A stretch of 64,000 nucleotides of DNA from a bacterium (GCA_905221235.1 CAJNCJ010000004.1:81112-145111), one strand, 5' to 3'. Shown: positions 1-9,798, counted from the stretch's first letter. The notes: a model not told the origin generated them from the letters alone. Translations and numbers: made by a program.

Positions 1-1
1 T

Positions 2-82
2 TACAAGTTTAAGGTCTTAGAAAAAGATATCCAGACTAGATTAGCTGTCATCAAAGAAACACAGGAAATCGAAGATAAGTAA
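2..82 (+). CDS. 3' end of an unidentified gene (partial)
   Basis: An open frame enters from the left edge and ends at a TAA at 80-82. The last 26 residues are charged and helix-prone and end in EDK. They are too few to assign a family. A perfect intrinsic terminator begins at the stop codon, so this is a real gene end. The gene converges on dnaJ. Confidence 0.6.
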   Translation, partial: YKFKVLEKDIQTRLAVIKETQEIEDK

Positions 83-104
83 AAAGAGCCACTCGGCTCT
101 TTTT
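81..104 (+). terminator. Terminator of the left-edge gene
   Basis: A 10-bp perfect stem (AAAAAGAGCC / GGCTCTTTTT) closes over the loop ACTC and overlaps the upstream stop codon. An A-run on one side and a T-run on the other make it bidirectional. A second copy with an inverted loop lies at 496-519. Confidence 0.85.
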
Positions 105-173
105 AGTTTATAGATTTTTTAAGACATTCCTTAAGTAATGACGGACGGTAGCGACCTTCTTCGAAGTTCCATA

Positions 174-238
174 CCTAAACTTTGATCCTAGGTCTCAAAG
201 TTCCCGAACACCTGAAACCAAGCTGTTTCAGGTGTTTT
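174..238. other. Two adjacent stem-loops in a gene-free stretch
   Basis: The 83-522 stretch has no convincing gene. At 174-202 there is a hairpin built on CTTTGA...TCAAAG that recurs almost identically at 4519-4549 between grpE and dnaK. At 207-238 a 12-bp perfect inverted repeat (AACACCTGAAAC / GTTTCAGGTGTT) ends in TTTT and resembles a terminator. Repeat-derived debris is the likely explanation. Confidence 0.6.
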
Positions 239-273
239 CATTACGGCGGAAAGTCTGGGAAAGTATTTGATTT

Positions 274-423
274 ATACTCAATGAAAATCAAAAAGCAAAC
301 TAGGAAACTAGTCGCAGGTTGCTCAAAACACTGTTTTGAGGTTGTAGATAAGACTGACGAAGTCAGTCACATATATACGGCAAGGCGACGTTGACGCGGT
401 TTGAAGAGATTTTCGAAGAGTAT
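274..423 (-). repeat. BOX element (boxC-boxB-boxA read on +)
   Basis: The block starts with ATACTCAATGAAAATCAA and ends with TTTTCGAAGAGTAT, the two ends of pneumococcal BOX repeats. The internal CGGCAAGGCGACGTTGACG matches the classical boxA core and AAAACACTGTTTTGAGG the boxB hairpin. All three modules are present, so this is the fullest BOX in the window. Confidence 0.9.
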
Positions 424-495
424 TAGTTATGAAATGGTGAATACGTTGTCTAAATTGTGGTGTATAGTTGACGGGATATGGCTTGTTTACACTTT

Positions 496-519
496 AAAAA
501 GAGCCGAGTGGCTCTTTTT
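496..519 (-). terminator. dnaJ terminator
   Basis: The same 10-bp stem as at 81-104 but with loop GAGT on the + strand. It begins three bases past the dnaJ stop and is followed by T's on the minus strand. Confidence 0.85.
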
Positions 520-522
520 AGT

Positions 523-1662
523 TTATTCTCCTTCAAAGGCATCTTTAATATGGTCAAAGAAGCCTTTTTTCTTTGGATTGACTTTTAAATCACCAGCAGC
601 TGCGAATTCTTTAAGCGCTGCTTTTTGGCGGTCATTCAATCCTGTCGGTGTTACGACATTGACGGTAACGTATTGATCTCCAACTGCACCACCACGAAGA
701 CTCGGAGCTCCTTTGCCACGTAGACGGAATTTCTTACCAGTCTGAGTTCCCTCTGGGATAACCAATTCAACATCACCATGAACAGTTGGGATATCAACGG
801 TATCACCAAGAGCTGCTTGGACAAAGTTGAGATTTAGATTGTAGAAGATAGTGGTTCCTTCACGTTCAAACTTATCGCTAGCTTCCACAGAAACTACTAC
901 GTATAAGTCACCATAAGGTCCACCGTTAAAGCCTGCTTCACCTTGACCAGCTAGACGAATTTGTTGACCTGTTTCCACACCAGCAGGGATTTTCACATGT
1001 ACGCTATGGGCTTGTTTTTCATGACCTGTTCCATGACAGGTTGTACATGGATCTTTGATTTCTTTTCCGCGACCATGACAGACATCACAGGTTACTTGGC
1101 GACGCATCATACCAAGCGGAGTCTGCGTATCAACGTTAATAACACCAGCGCCATGACAGCGTCCACAAGTGACTGGACTTGTTCCTGGCTTAGCACCAGA
1201 ACCGTTACATGTACTACAGCTTGCTTCACGATTGTACTTAACTTCTTTTTCAGCTCCAAAAATAGCTTCTTCAAAGGTTAAGTTCACACGATACTGGAGG
1301 TCATCCCCTTGGCGAGGAGCGTTTGGATTGCGCGAAGCACCGCCTCCGCCGAAGAAACTTGAGAAGATGTCCTCAAAACCACCGAAGCCACCAGCACCGT
1401 TGAAACCGCCAGCTCCACTACCGAAGCCTCCAAAGCCACCGTTGGTACCTGCAGCACCATATTGGTCATAGGCAGCCCGTTTTTGGTCGTCACTCAAAGT
1501 CTCATAGGCTTCTTGAACTTCCTTGTATTTTTCCTCAGCACCAGGCTCCTTGTTGATATCTGGGTGGTATTTTTTCGAAAGCTTGCGATAAGCTTTTTTG
1601 ATCTCGTCTGCCGAAGCATTTTTTGACACCCCTAGACGATCATAAAATTCAGTATTGTTCAT
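523..1662 (-). CDS. dnaJ: Chaperone DnaJ (Hsp40)
   Basis: This co-chaperone stimulates the DnaK ATPase and delivers unfolded clients. The 379-residue product has the full type I layout. An N-terminal J domain contains the HPD signature (YHPDI, about residue 37). A Gly/Phe-rich linker covers about 70-115. Four zinc-binding CxxCxGxG repeats follow ([32 protein letters not shown]), then the C-terminal client-binding region. I chose the MNNTEFYD start because the four codons upstream begin with TTG and are not family-like. It is the last gene of the hrcA-grpE-dnaK block, separated from dnaK by the DJ-1-like gene, and it has its own terminator. Confidence 0.97.
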   Translation of the reverse strand: MNNTEFYDRLGVSKNASADEIKKAYRKLSKKYHPDINKEPGAEEKYKEVQEAYETLSDDQKRAAYDQYGAAGTNGGFGGFGSGAGGFNGAGGFGGFEDIFSSFFGGGGASRNPNAPRQGDDLQYRVNLTFEEAIFGAEKEVKYNREASCSTCNGSGAKPGTSPVTCGRCHGAGVINVDTQTPLGMMRRQVTCDVCHGRGKEIKDPCTTCHGTGHEKQAHSVHVKIPAGVETGQQIRLAGQGEAGFNGGPYGDLYVVVSVEASDKFEREGTTIFYNLNLNFVQAALGDTVDIPTVHGDVELVIPEGTQTGKKFRLRGKGAPSLRGGAVGDQYVTVNVVTPTGLNDRQKAALKEFAAAGDLKVNPKKKGFFDHIKDAFEGE

Positions 1663-1701
1663 ACAAGATACCAAGACCGTAAAATTCGACTGAAAAATAG
1701 G

Positions 1702-1737
1702 AAATCTGACGCTGGAGCGATACTCCTAGGCAGATTT
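1702..1737. terminator. Stem-loop upstream of dnaJ
   Basis: AAATCTG and CAGATTT pair around an inner GGAG/CTCC hairpin. T-runs follow on both strands (TTTTTT on +, TATTTTT on -). On the minus strand it lies in the mRNA leading to dnaJ, so it could be a partial terminator, an attenuator or a processing site. Confidence 0.45.
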
Positions 1738-1800
1738 ATCTTTTTTCCGAGAATTTAGGTCGGGTTCAATTCCTTTCTTTTATATTGAGTAAGAAATTTG

Positions 1801-1836
1801 GGAACCCGTGTTCAATTTTCTGAACACCCTTGTTCC
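1801..1836. other. Long imperfect stem-loop between the DJ-1-like gene and dnaJ
   Basis: GGAAC...GTGTTCA pairs with TGAACAC...GTTCC around a six-base loop. No strong T-run follows on the minus strand, so I do not call it a terminator. It may stabilise or process the operon mRNA. Confidence 0.5.
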
Positions 1837-1860
1837 TTTCTATAATTTTCATGTAAATCT

Positions 1861-2493
1861 TTAGAGGCTGTTTTCTATACTCTGCTTCACTTGATTAAAC
1901 TCTTCATCTGATAGAGTAAATATCAAATCCTCTTCAGCATACTCGCTCTGTTCTTTAAAATAGTTGTCCGTATTCTCTGCCAACCCTAAACCGAAAATCA
2001 CTTTTCTTGCAAACTCTTGATGTGCAAAACCGATAGCCGTAATGATTTGTTTATCTTGGACAAGAACTTTGGGTTGGAAATTCTCACGTGGAAGAAATTC
2101 AAAATAGTCAAAGAAGTTTTGCCAAATTCCACCTGTAAATTTCGTGTCGTTCAACAAGCCTGCTTTCGCCAATAAAAGGGGCGCTGAAGAAATGGCTGCA
2201 ATTAGGATATCTTGCTCATTAAGACTTCTCAAAAACGAGATCAATTTCTCATCTTGTAGAGCAGGACCTATATTTACCACTCCTGGCAAAATCACACAAG
2301 AATAATCTTCTATACGGATCTGATCCAATGTTTTCGTCGGTTGACAGGACAAACCATCCTCAGAGACCACCATCGAATTCTCAGAAGCGACATAATCAAT
2401 CGTGATATCAAAAGACAGAGCTAAAGTACTCGTTAAAGTGGTTATCTCATAAAGAGAAAAATTAGGATAAATGATACAAAGTACTTTTTTCAT
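1861..2493 (-). CDS. DJ-1/PfpI-family protein lacking the usual nucleophilic cysteine
   Basis: This 210-residue protein has the class I amidotransferase-like fold of the DJ-1/ThiJ/PfpI family: an N-terminal beta strand (KKVLCIIYPNFSLYE), a VILPGVVN segment and the nucleophile-elbow region. In the family the elbow usually reads AAICAAP or AAICAGP. Here it reads AAISSAP, so residue 102 is Ser and not Cys. The function is unknown, and the substitution argues against classical deglycase or peptidase chemistry. The start is the ATG preceded by AGAGG about 9 bases upstream. The gene sits between dnaK and dnaJ, so co-expression with chaperones is likely unless the dnaK terminator is efficient. Confidence 0.8.
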   Translation of the reverse strand: MKKVLCIIYPNFSLYEITTLTSTLALSFDITIDYVASENSMVVSEDGLSCQPTKTLDQIRIEDYSCVILPGVVNIGPALQDEKLISFLRSLNEQDILIAAISSAPLLLAKAGLLNDTKFTGGIWQNFFDYFEFLPRENFQPKVLVQDKQIITAIGFAHQEFARKVIFGLGLAENTDNYFKEQSEYAEEDLIFTLSDEEFNQVKQSIENSL

Positions 2494-2515
2494 ACGCAAC
2501 ATCCTCTATTTTATC

Positions 2516-2544
2516 GAAAAACAGAGGCTGGGTTGCAACCTCTG
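2516..2544 (-). terminator. Terminator downstream of dnaK
   Basis: CAGAGG/CCTCTG close over an 11-base loop and TTTTT follows on the minus strand. A second stem (AAAATAGTCC/GGACTATTTT, 2584-2608) overlaps the dnaK stop codon. Together they probably set how much transcript reaches the DJ-1-like gene and dnaJ. Confidence 0.7.
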
Positions 2545-2604
2545 GATTTCTTCTTATACTCGCCTGATTTTCAAGCTCGGGATAAAATAGTCCACTGGAC
2601 TATT

Positions 2605-4440
<1,836 letters not shown>

Positions 4441-4464
4441 TTAAATTTTATATTCTTTCTTTTT

Positions 4465-4578
4465 GATACTCTTCTTAGGTGGCGGCGCCGTCAGAGCTTG
4501 ACTTCGTCAATCTCTTTGACTAAACTTTGAGCCTAAGGTCTCAAAGTTTGCGCAAATAGCGCCACGGCGAAGAGTATC
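4465..4578. repeat. MITE-like, BOX-related palindromic element between grpE and dnaK
   Basis: A 114-base block is bounded by inverted GATACTCTTC / GAAGAGTATC, which is also the outer end of boxA. The interior has GACTTCGTCA (boxB-like) and a hairpin, AAACTTTGA...TCAAAGTTT at 4522-4549, shared with 174-202. The boxC end is missing, so it looks like a chimera or a decayed BOX relative. It would be transcribed in the grpE-dnaK mRNA. The remaining gap, 4579-4696, shows no CIRCE or promoter that I can recognise. Confidence 0.6.
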
Positions 4579-4696
4579 GTCTTTGGTTCGCTTCGCTCAC
4601 TATTGCAAAGTTGAACTACTTTTTTATCTTTCTTTCATAGTTTAGTGTCGTTTCGGACAAGTTTTATATTATGTATGTTGCAACCGTCAGAATTGC

Positions 4697-5221
4697 CTAG
4701 TTATAGACCACTACCATTGCTGGTCTTAGGATGCGGTCATGGAGCTTGTAGCCTTTTTGGAAGACTTGGGCGATGGTATCTGCTGGGTGTTCATCGTCTG
4801 CTGGGAGAGTTTGGATGGCCATATGATAGTTATGGTCAAATTCGCCGTCAGCTGCGATTTCTTCGATTCCTTCTTCTTTCAAAGCGTGAATCAAGCTTTC
4901 TTGCACCATCTCCAATCCTTTTTTGACATCGTCTGTCAAACCTTCAACTGCAAGGGCACGTTCTAGGTTATCCAAAGAAGGGAGAATCGCTTTTGCCAAG
5001 TCCTGGCTACGGTAACGTTGCAAGTTTTGGCGTTCTTCATTGGCACGGCGTTGGATATTTTGCATTTCTGCATGAGCGCGAAGGTATTTATTTTCGAACT
5101 CATCTGCACGTTCATTTGCCAAGTCCAACTCAGACTTCTCAGGAGTTGTTTCTTCAGCTGTTTCCACAACTTCCTCTTCTTGGACTTCTTCTAATTCTTC
5201 ATTTTTTATATCTTGGGCCAT
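4697..5221 (-). CDS. grpE: Nucleotide exchange factor GrpE
   Basis: GrpE releases ADP from DnaK and resets the chaperone cycle. The 174-residue product starts with an acidic tail ([17 protein letters not shown]). A long coiled coil follows ([20 protein letters not shown]), then the compact beta domain ending [15 protein letters not shown], the family signature. The start is MAQDIKNEE because AAAGGAGG lies at ideal spacing; the longer frame upstream would begin inside that site. It follows hrcA by 26 bases and belongs to the same CIRCE-controlled operon. Confidence 0.97.
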   Translation of the reverse strand: MAQDIKNEELEEVQEEEVVETAEETTPEKSELDLANERADEFENKYLRAHAEMQNIQRRANEERQNLQRYRSQDLAKAILPSLDNLERALAVEGLTDDVKKGLEMVQESLIHALKEEGIEEIAADGEFDHNYHMAIQTLPADDEHPADTIAQVFQKGYKLHDRILRPAMVVVYN

Positions 5222-5247
5222 TTTCGCCTCCTTTAATGATTTCAATC

Positions 5248-6282
5248 TTAATGTACTTCGTAATGATTACTGCTGAGGTAGCGATAAAAATCTGTCAACT
5301 TCATTGTCAAAACACGATTGACCACATTGACTTGGTTGATTAGTTGTTGGTAATCCAGATTGACCGGACCGATAATCGCTAGAATTCCAACTCCCCGATA
5401 AGGGATAAGGAATTTACTACTAATCACCGCTAGGTCTGCTAGACAGGACTCTTGGCTGTCCGCAACACGGACATTTTGCATCTGATCTTCATGCAGCCCT
5501 TCACGAATCTCCAAGGCCACCTTTTGCGGTTGGTCAAAGAACTGATAAGCTGCTAGATTGGCAAAATTCAAGAGATTGACCTTGCCTGCCACCACGATAT
5601 TTTCGTTGAACATTTCCCTAAAGATGTGTTCAAAGAGATCGATAACATTATCCGTCGTTGTGAAATAACGCTGGATAATCTGCGGAATCTCCGTCCGAAT
5701 CTTGTAGTGGATATCTAGAACAGTGTGACCGAGGAAACGTTCCTGAATGATTGCCTTCAATTTCAGCAAATCCTCCTGCAAGAAATTCCTTGGAATCAGA
5801 AACTGACTAGTAACCGTTCGAGACTCGTCTAGGGTAAATACTGCCAAGGCTGTATGTTGCCCCAAAACAACGATATCAAAGGCTGTCAAACGTTGCCTGC
5901 TCGGCTCAACATCCAGTGCTACTACCGTACAGCCACTCAAGTCTGTTAGTAGATTAGCAGCCTCTTGCAGAATATCCTCCAATTTGAAGAATTCCTGATC
6001 AAAGGCTTTGACAATCTCATAAACCTCATTTTCAGCCAGTCGGTCAAAATCCAGTGAGTGTTTCACATAGTACTGAAAACCAGCAACACTTGGCATCCGA
6101 CCACTTGAAGTATGAGCCTTTTCAAGCAAACCTTGCTTTTCTAGAGCCGCCATGTCATTACGAATGGTTGCACTGCTAGAGTTAATAGACTCTTGCAAGG
6201 CTTTGGATCCGACAGGTTCGTGCGTTTTGGTAAAGATGTCAATAATCAGATTTAAAATATCCTGCTGACGCTCTGTAACCAC
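5248..6282 (-). CDS. hrcA: Heat-inducible transcription repressor HrcA
   Basis: HrcA binds CIRCE operators and represses chaperone genes until GroEL becomes occupied with unfolded protein. The 344-residue product has an N-terminal winged helix ([15 protein letters not shown] ... [27 protein letters not shown]) and the GAF-like dimerisation region typical of the family. I place the start at a GTG (GTG GTT ACA GAG), preceded by GAGAGGGG. An upstream extension of 14 codons runs into the operator. It is first in the operon, and two CIRCE sites upstream give autoregulation. Confidence 0.95.
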   Translation of the reverse strand: MVTERQQDILNLIIDIFTKTHEPVGSKALQESINSSSATIRNDMAALEKQGLLEKAHTSSGRMPSVAGFQYYVKHSLDFDRLAENEVYEIVKAFDQEFFKLEDILQEAANLLTDLSGCTVVALDVEPSRQRLTAFDIVVLGQHTALAVFTLDESRTVTSQFLIPRNFLQEDLLKLKAIIQERFLGHTVLDIHYKIRTEIPQIIQRYFTTTDNVIDLFEHIFREMFNENIVVAGKVNLLNFANLAAYQFFDQPQKVALEIREGLHEDQMQNVRVADSQESCLADLAVISSKFLIPYRGVGILAIIGPVNLDYQQLINQVNVVNRVLTMKLTDFYRYLSSNHYEVH

Positions 6283-6308
6283 CTCATCACCCCTCTCTGT
6301 CTGATCGA

Positions 6309-6335
6309 TTAGCACTCGATACACTCAAGTGCTAA
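6309..6335 (-). promoter_or_regulatory. CIRCE operator 1 (one mismatch)
   Basis: TTAGCACTC, nine bases, then AAGTGCTAA. The consensus right arm is GAGTGCTAA, so one base differs. It lies between the -10 box and the hrcA start, in the 5' untranslated region. Confidence 0.9.
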
Positions 6336-6346
6336 CTTATGATTCT

Positions 6347-6375
6347 ATTATACACCCTTAAAAGAGAATGTCAAG
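6347..6375 (-). promoter_or_regulatory. hrcA-grpE-dnaK promoter
   Basis: On the minus strand TTGACA (6370-6375) and TATAAT (6347-6352) are separated by exactly 17 bases: a perfect consensus sigma-A promoter placed between the two CIRCE sites. Confidence 0.93.
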
Positions 6376-6392
6376 ACAAAAACTCAAAAAAT

Positions 6393-6419
6393 TAGCACTC
6401 TTTTATTAAGAGTGCTAAA
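6393..6419 (-). promoter_or_regulatory. CIRCE operator 2 (perfect), doubling as a terminator
   Basis: TTAGCACTC, nine bases, then a perfect GAGTGCTAA, placed upstream of the -35 box. On the minus strand it is followed by TTTTTT and lies 23 bases past the stop of the DUF2812 gene, so the RNA form could also end that transcript. Confidence 0.92.
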
Positions 6420-6442
6420 AATCAGTCTGAAGACCTAGAACC

Positions 6443-6955
6443 TTACTGTTCATCTACTTGATATTTCCTTTTAAGTCTAAAAAAACCATAGATTAGATAA
6501 GAAATCATAAAGGCATAGAGAGCAAAAATGACAAAGAAAGATTGCGATAGTTCTTCTCGAAACAAACTCATACAAACAACAAAACCACCTAAGAAAGTAG
6601 CTGTACAGGAACGAAGTCTAGATCGCATAACTTCCCATCTGAGCCCCTTACTCATATAGACTTGATCCTCTGGAAGTAAATTAGAAGACGATTTACGAAG
6701 AATCGAACAAGAACCTGCTCCTATCAATTCCCAACCTCTATTGCTAAAATCTTGCAGTTCATGCTTATATTTTTTAAGAAATCTAGAATCATAGATACAG
6801 TAGATGACATCGTCTGGTTGACATTGGTCAAAATAGAAAAAACCAAAACGACTAGTTCTATACTTCCAACCTTTCAAATGCATCTCATGTAAATATTCTT
6901 CTTCTTTGTCCAAATCAACAATGGTGAAAAACCGAAATTGTACTTTGCTATTCAT
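6443..6955 (-). CDS. DUF2812 membrane protein (second copy)
   Basis: A 170-residue protein with an N-terminal DUF2812-like domain (FRFFTIVDLDKEEEYLHEMHLKGWKYR) and two predicted membrane helices near residues 115-160 (FLGGFVVCMSLF, FFVIFALYAFMISYLIYGFF). The function is unknown; relatives commonly sit beside PadR regulators. It is third in a padR-DUF2812-DUF2812 operon, 34 bases after its paralogue. The two copies share the DIADYD/VDLDKEE-YL-EMH-KGWK pattern but differ widely elsewhere, so the duplication is old. Confidence 0.8.
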   Translation of the reverse strand: MNSKVQFRFFTIVDLDKEEEYLHEMHLKGWKYRTSRFGFFYFDQCQPDDVIYCIYDSRFLKKYKHELQDFSNRGWELIGAGSCSILRKSSSNLLPEDQVYMSKGLRWEVMRSRLRSCTATFLGGFVVCMSLFREELSQSFFVIFALYAFMISYLIYGFFRLKRKYQVDEQ

Positions 6956-6989
6956 TACCTTACCTCCAAATCAGAAAACATACATAGTT

Positions 6990-7568
6990 TTATTTGTCAG
7001 ATAATTCTTTCCATTTTTGAAACAAGCTCCAAAAAATATAAGAAATCTGAATCGCAAAAACTATCAATAAAACCCAATCTATTATGAAAATCAAAAACAC
7101 TACCCAACTGAAAGAACTACTTACACTGACAAACTTTGAGAAAACCGGTAGTAGAGATAAAAAGAGAAGCAAAATAGGAAGCATCCGACTCGTTAAAATC
7201 CGTTTGACCATAGCTAACTTCCCGGCCGCGTCATTATAAATTTCAAACTCGGCATCCGACTCAATTCCAGAATGAAGCTTTCTAAAGTAGGAAAAACTAT
7301 TAAAGTCTGTAATATGCTCCCAGCCACAGTCTTTAAATAATTGTAAATAGGAGGCTCTATCGGATTTTTTCATGGGATAAAAGTCCAACTGATAAGACAT
7401 CTGCTCCGGTTGGCACTTTTCAAAAGTATACTTAACTGCAAACAATAAGATAGAATAGCTTACTTTCCTAAGTTTCCAGCCCTTAGTATGCATTTCTCTA
7501 AGATATAAAGCCTCTCTATCATAATCCGCAATTGTAAAAATTCGATAAACAATTTTCTTTTCCATCAT
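6990..7568 (-). CDS. DUF2812 membrane protein (first copy)
   Basis: A 192-residue protein with the DUF2812 pattern at the N-terminus (YRIFTIADYDREALYLREMHTKGWKLR) and two hydrophobic segments (about 125-145 and 150-175). The start overlaps the padR stop as ATGA, and a second ATG follows immediately with better spacing to GGGAGG, so the true start may be three bases later. The function is unknown. The operon position implies that PadR controls its level. Confidence 0.8.
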   Translation of the reverse strand: MMEKKIVYRIFTIADYDREALYLREMHTKGWKLRKVSYSILLFAVKYTFEKCQPEQMSYQLDFYPMKKSDRASYLQLFKDCGWEHITDFNSFSYFRKLHSGIESDAEFEIYNDAAGKLAMVKRILTSRMLPILLLFLSLLPVFSKFVSVSSSFSWVVFLIFIIDWVLLIVFAIQISYIFWSLFQKWKELSDK

Positions 7569-7885
7569 CCTTCCTCCCGACTGTTTCTGTAGAGTCGTTC
7601 AATACGCTTCAATTCAATCTCTAAAACTTTGCGTCCCAGGTCTGTGATCTGATAAATTTTACGCTTCTCCTCTTCTCGGACAAAGGAAATCAAACCATCC
7701 TTTTCCATCTTTGACAAGGTTCCATACATAGTCCCAGGACTAATCGAAACTTGCGAATCTGTCATCTCCTTGACCTTTTGCGTAATACTATAACCATGAC
7801 CTTCCTTTTGCAGACAGAACAAGATATAAAAGCCCGTTTCCGTCATGGGAAGATAAACTCGACGAATCTTATCCGTCAATTCCAT
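7565..7885 (-). CDS. PadR-family transcriptional regulator
   Basis: A 106-residue winged-helix repressor. The PadR core is visible: ETGFYILFCLQKEGHGYSITQ, then PGTMYGTLSKMEKDGLI and the wing EEEKRKIYQITDLGRKVL. Such proteins usually repress their own operon and release on binding a small molecule or stress signal. Two ATGs are close together; I take the second (MELTDKIRR), which has AGGAGG nine bases upstream. Its two downstream partners are DUF2812 membrane proteins, so an envelope or compound-sensing role is plausible but unproven. Confidence 0.9.
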   Translation of the reverse strand: MELTDKIRRVYLPMTETGFYILFCLQKEGHGYSITQKVKEMTDSQVSISPGTMYGTLSKMEKDGLISFVREEEKRKIYQITDLGRKVLEIELKRIERLYRNSREEG

Positions 7886-7908
7886 TTGCATTCACCTCCT
7901 ATTCAGTT

Positions 7909-7962
7909 CGATATATCGTACTTCGTTATATAAAATATATCACACCTCGATATAAAACGCAA
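7909..7962 (-). promoter_or_regulatory. padR operon promoter and candidate operator
   Basis: On the minus strand TTGCGT (7957-7962) and TATATT (7934-7939) are 17 bases apart. The perfect palindrome CGATATATCG lies at 7909-7918, just downstream of the expected transcription start, with related half sites (TATATCG, CGATATA) nearby. This suits PadR autorepression. Confidence 0.65.
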
Positions 7963-7963
7963 G

Positions 7964-7990
7964 AAAAAAAGACCACCCTCAGGTAATCTT
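7964..7990 (-). terminator. glnA terminator
   Basis: AAGATTACC pairs with GGTGGTCTT (two G-T wobbles) around TGAG, followed by a T-run on the minus strand, just after the glnA stop. Confidence 0.8.
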
Positions 7991-7999
7991 TCTTCTATA

Positions 8000-9346
8000 T
8001 TAGTAAAGATCTAAATAGTTATCAATTTCCCATTGTGAAACGAAAGTTGCATAACTTGCCCATTCAATTCGTTTTGCTTCAAGGAAACTAGTATAGATAT
8101 GTTCTCCAAGAGCTGCTCTGACAACCTCATCTTCTGTCAAAGCTTTCAAGGCGTTGTGAAGAGTTGATGGAAGGTCTGTGATACCAGCTTCCTTACGCTC
8201 TTCTGCTGTCATGATGTAGATATTTTCTTCGATAGGAGCTGGTGCTTCGATTTTATTTTCAATACCATGCAAACCAACCTCCAAAAGAACAGCCATAGCG
8301 ATGTAAGGGTTCGCCATTGGATCCACTGAACGCAACTCAAGACGAGTCCCCATACCACGTGAAGCAGGCACGCGCACAAGTGGCGAACGGTTACGACCAG
8401 CCCAAGCAATGTAAACCGGCGCTTCATAACCTGGAACCAAACGTTTGTATGAGTTAACCGTTGGGTTCATGATGGCAGTATAGTTGTAAGCATGTTTGAT
8501 CAAACCACCAAGGAAATGGTAGGCTGTCTCTGACAACTGCATTCCTTTTGGATCATTTGGATCAAAGAAGGCATTATTTCCTTCTGCATCAAACAAGGAC
8601 ATATTACAGTGCATACCTGATCCAGCAATACCAAATTTTGGTTTCGCCATAAAGGTTGCGTAAAGGCCATGTTTGCGAGCAATGGTTTTAACAACGAGTT
8701 TAAATATTTGAATCTTATCACAAGCACGGAGAACTTCATCGTACTTGAAGTCAATCTCATGCTGTCCAACCGCAACCTCGTGGTGACTCGCTTCTACTTC
8801 AAATCCCATTTTGGTCAAGACATTGACAATCTCACGACGTGTATTGTCCGCAAGGTCAGTAGGCGCCAAATCAAAGTAGCCACCCTTGTCATTTACTTCA
8901 AGTGTTGGGTCACCATTTTCATCCAACTTAAATAGGAAGAATTCTGGTTCTGGACCAAGGTTGAAAGATTTGAATCCCACTTCTTCCATGTGACGAAGAG
9001 CACGTTTCAAATTGCCACGAGGGTCACCTGCAAACGGCTCACCTTCTGTTGTATAGACATCACAGATCAAACCTGCAACACTTCCATTTTCATCTCCCCA
9101 CGGGAAGACTGTCCATGTATCCAAGTCAGGGTACAAGTACATATCCGACTCATTGATACGTACAAAACCTTCGATAGAAGATCCATCAAACATAGCCTTG
9201 TTTGACAAGACTTTATCTAACTGTTCATCTGTAGCAGGAATTTCGACGTTTTTCATGGTTCCCAAAATATCTGAGAACATGAGACGAATAAAGGTAACAT
9301 TTTTTTCCTTGACTTCACGACGAATATCTGCAGCTGTGATTGGCAT
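8000..9346 (-). CDS. glnA: Glutamine synthetase, type I
   Basis: Makes glutamine from glutamate, ammonia and ATP, as a cytosolic dodecamer. The 448-residue length fits the Gram-positive GSI-alpha class regulated by feedback and by GlnR, not by adenylylation. Visible motifs are DGSSIEGF near residue 54, [11 protein letters not shown] in the middle and NRSPLVRVP near 330. AAGGAG precedes the start. It is co-transcribed with glnR, which lies 36 bases upstream. In B. subtilis the GS-glutamine complex activates GlnR; the same arrangement is expected here. Confidence 0.97.
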   Translation of the reverse strand: MPITAADIRREVKEKNVTFIRLMFSDILGTMKNVEIPATDEQLDKVLSNKAMFDGSSIEGFVRINESDMYLYPDLDTWTVFPWGDENGSVAGLICDVYTTEGEPFAGDPRGNLKRALRHMEEVGFKSFNLGPEPEFFLFKLDENGDPTLEVNDKGGYFDLAPTDLADNTRREIVNVLTKMGFEVEASHHEVAVGQHEIDFKYDEVLRACDKIQIFKLVVKTIARKHGLYATFMAKPKFGIAGSGMHCNMSLFDAEGNNAFFDPNDPKGMQLSETAYHFLGGLIKHAYNYTAIMNPTVNSYKRLVPGYEAPVYIAWAGRNRSPLVRVPASRGMGTRLELRSVDPMANPYIAMAVLLEVGLHGIENKIEAPAPIEENIYIMTAEERKEAGITDLPSTLHNALKALTEDEVVRAALGEHIYTSFLEAKRIEWASYATFVSQWEIDNYLDLY

Positions 9347-9382
9347 GAGTTTTCTCCTTAATGTATGACTACTTGCGGTTGC

Positions 9383-9739
9383 CTAACCGCGACCAAAAGG
9401 TGACCGTACTGAAGCAAAGCGACCCTGTTGGAGGAGTTCATTATGAAGTGCACGACGCACCTCAGTCTGACTCACCGCTTTCTTGGATTTCGCTTCACGT
9501 TCAGCATATTTTTTCTTAATGGCAGCGATATTATAACCTTCAGAAATATAATCTTTGATTTCAAGCAGACGATCCATGTCATTCAAGGAATACATGCGAC
9601 GGTTCCCTTCGTTTCGATCAGGCTTAATCAACTCTTGATCTTCATAATAACGAATCTGACGCGCCGATAGATCGGTCAACTTCATAACACTGCCGATAGG
9701 AAAAACAGCCATATTTCGGCGAAATTCTTTTTCCTTCAT
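9383..9739 (-). CDS. glnR: Nitrogen regulator GlnR (MerR family)
   Basis: A 118-residue repressor with an N-terminal MerR-type helix-turn-helix (SVMKLTDLSARQIRYYEDQELIKP) and a short C-terminal tail (RFASVRSPFGRG) resembling the autoinhibitory tail of GlnR/TnrA proteins. It represses glutamine and glutamate uptake and synthesis genes when nitrogen is plentiful. It is first in the glnRA operon, and a perfect GlnR box sits just upstream of its promoter. Confidence 0.96.
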   Translation of the reverse strand: MKEKEFRRNMAVFPIGSVMKLTDLSARQIRYYEDQELIKPDRNEGNRRMYSLNDMDRLLEIKDYISEGYNIAAIKKKYAEREAKSKKAVSQTEVRRALHNELLQQGRFASVRSPFGRG

Positions 9740-9762
9740 TTACAATTTCCTTCTTTCTGTCT

Positions 9763-9791
9763 ATTATAGTCTAAAAAAAGACAAACGTCAA
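9763..9791 (-). promoter_or_regulatory. glnRA promoter
   Basis: TTGACG (9786-9791) and TATAAT (9763-9768) on the minus strand with a 17-base spacer. Confidence 0.9.
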
Positions 9792-9798
9792 TTGATAA

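Noticed and set aside
182..394. A 70-residue reading frame on + over the BOX element
   Set aside because: It runs through hairpins and BOX sequence, with no family resemblance or ribosome site; repeat-derived.
401..676. A 91-residue + frame overlapping the dnaJ end
   Set aside because: It is antisense to dnaJ and starts in BOX sequence; the dnaJ frame explains the region.
4579..4696. A separate dnaK promoter or CIRCE between grpE and dnaK
   Set aside because: No properly spaced -35/-10 pair or CIRCE half sites could be found; only repeat-derived sequence is visible.
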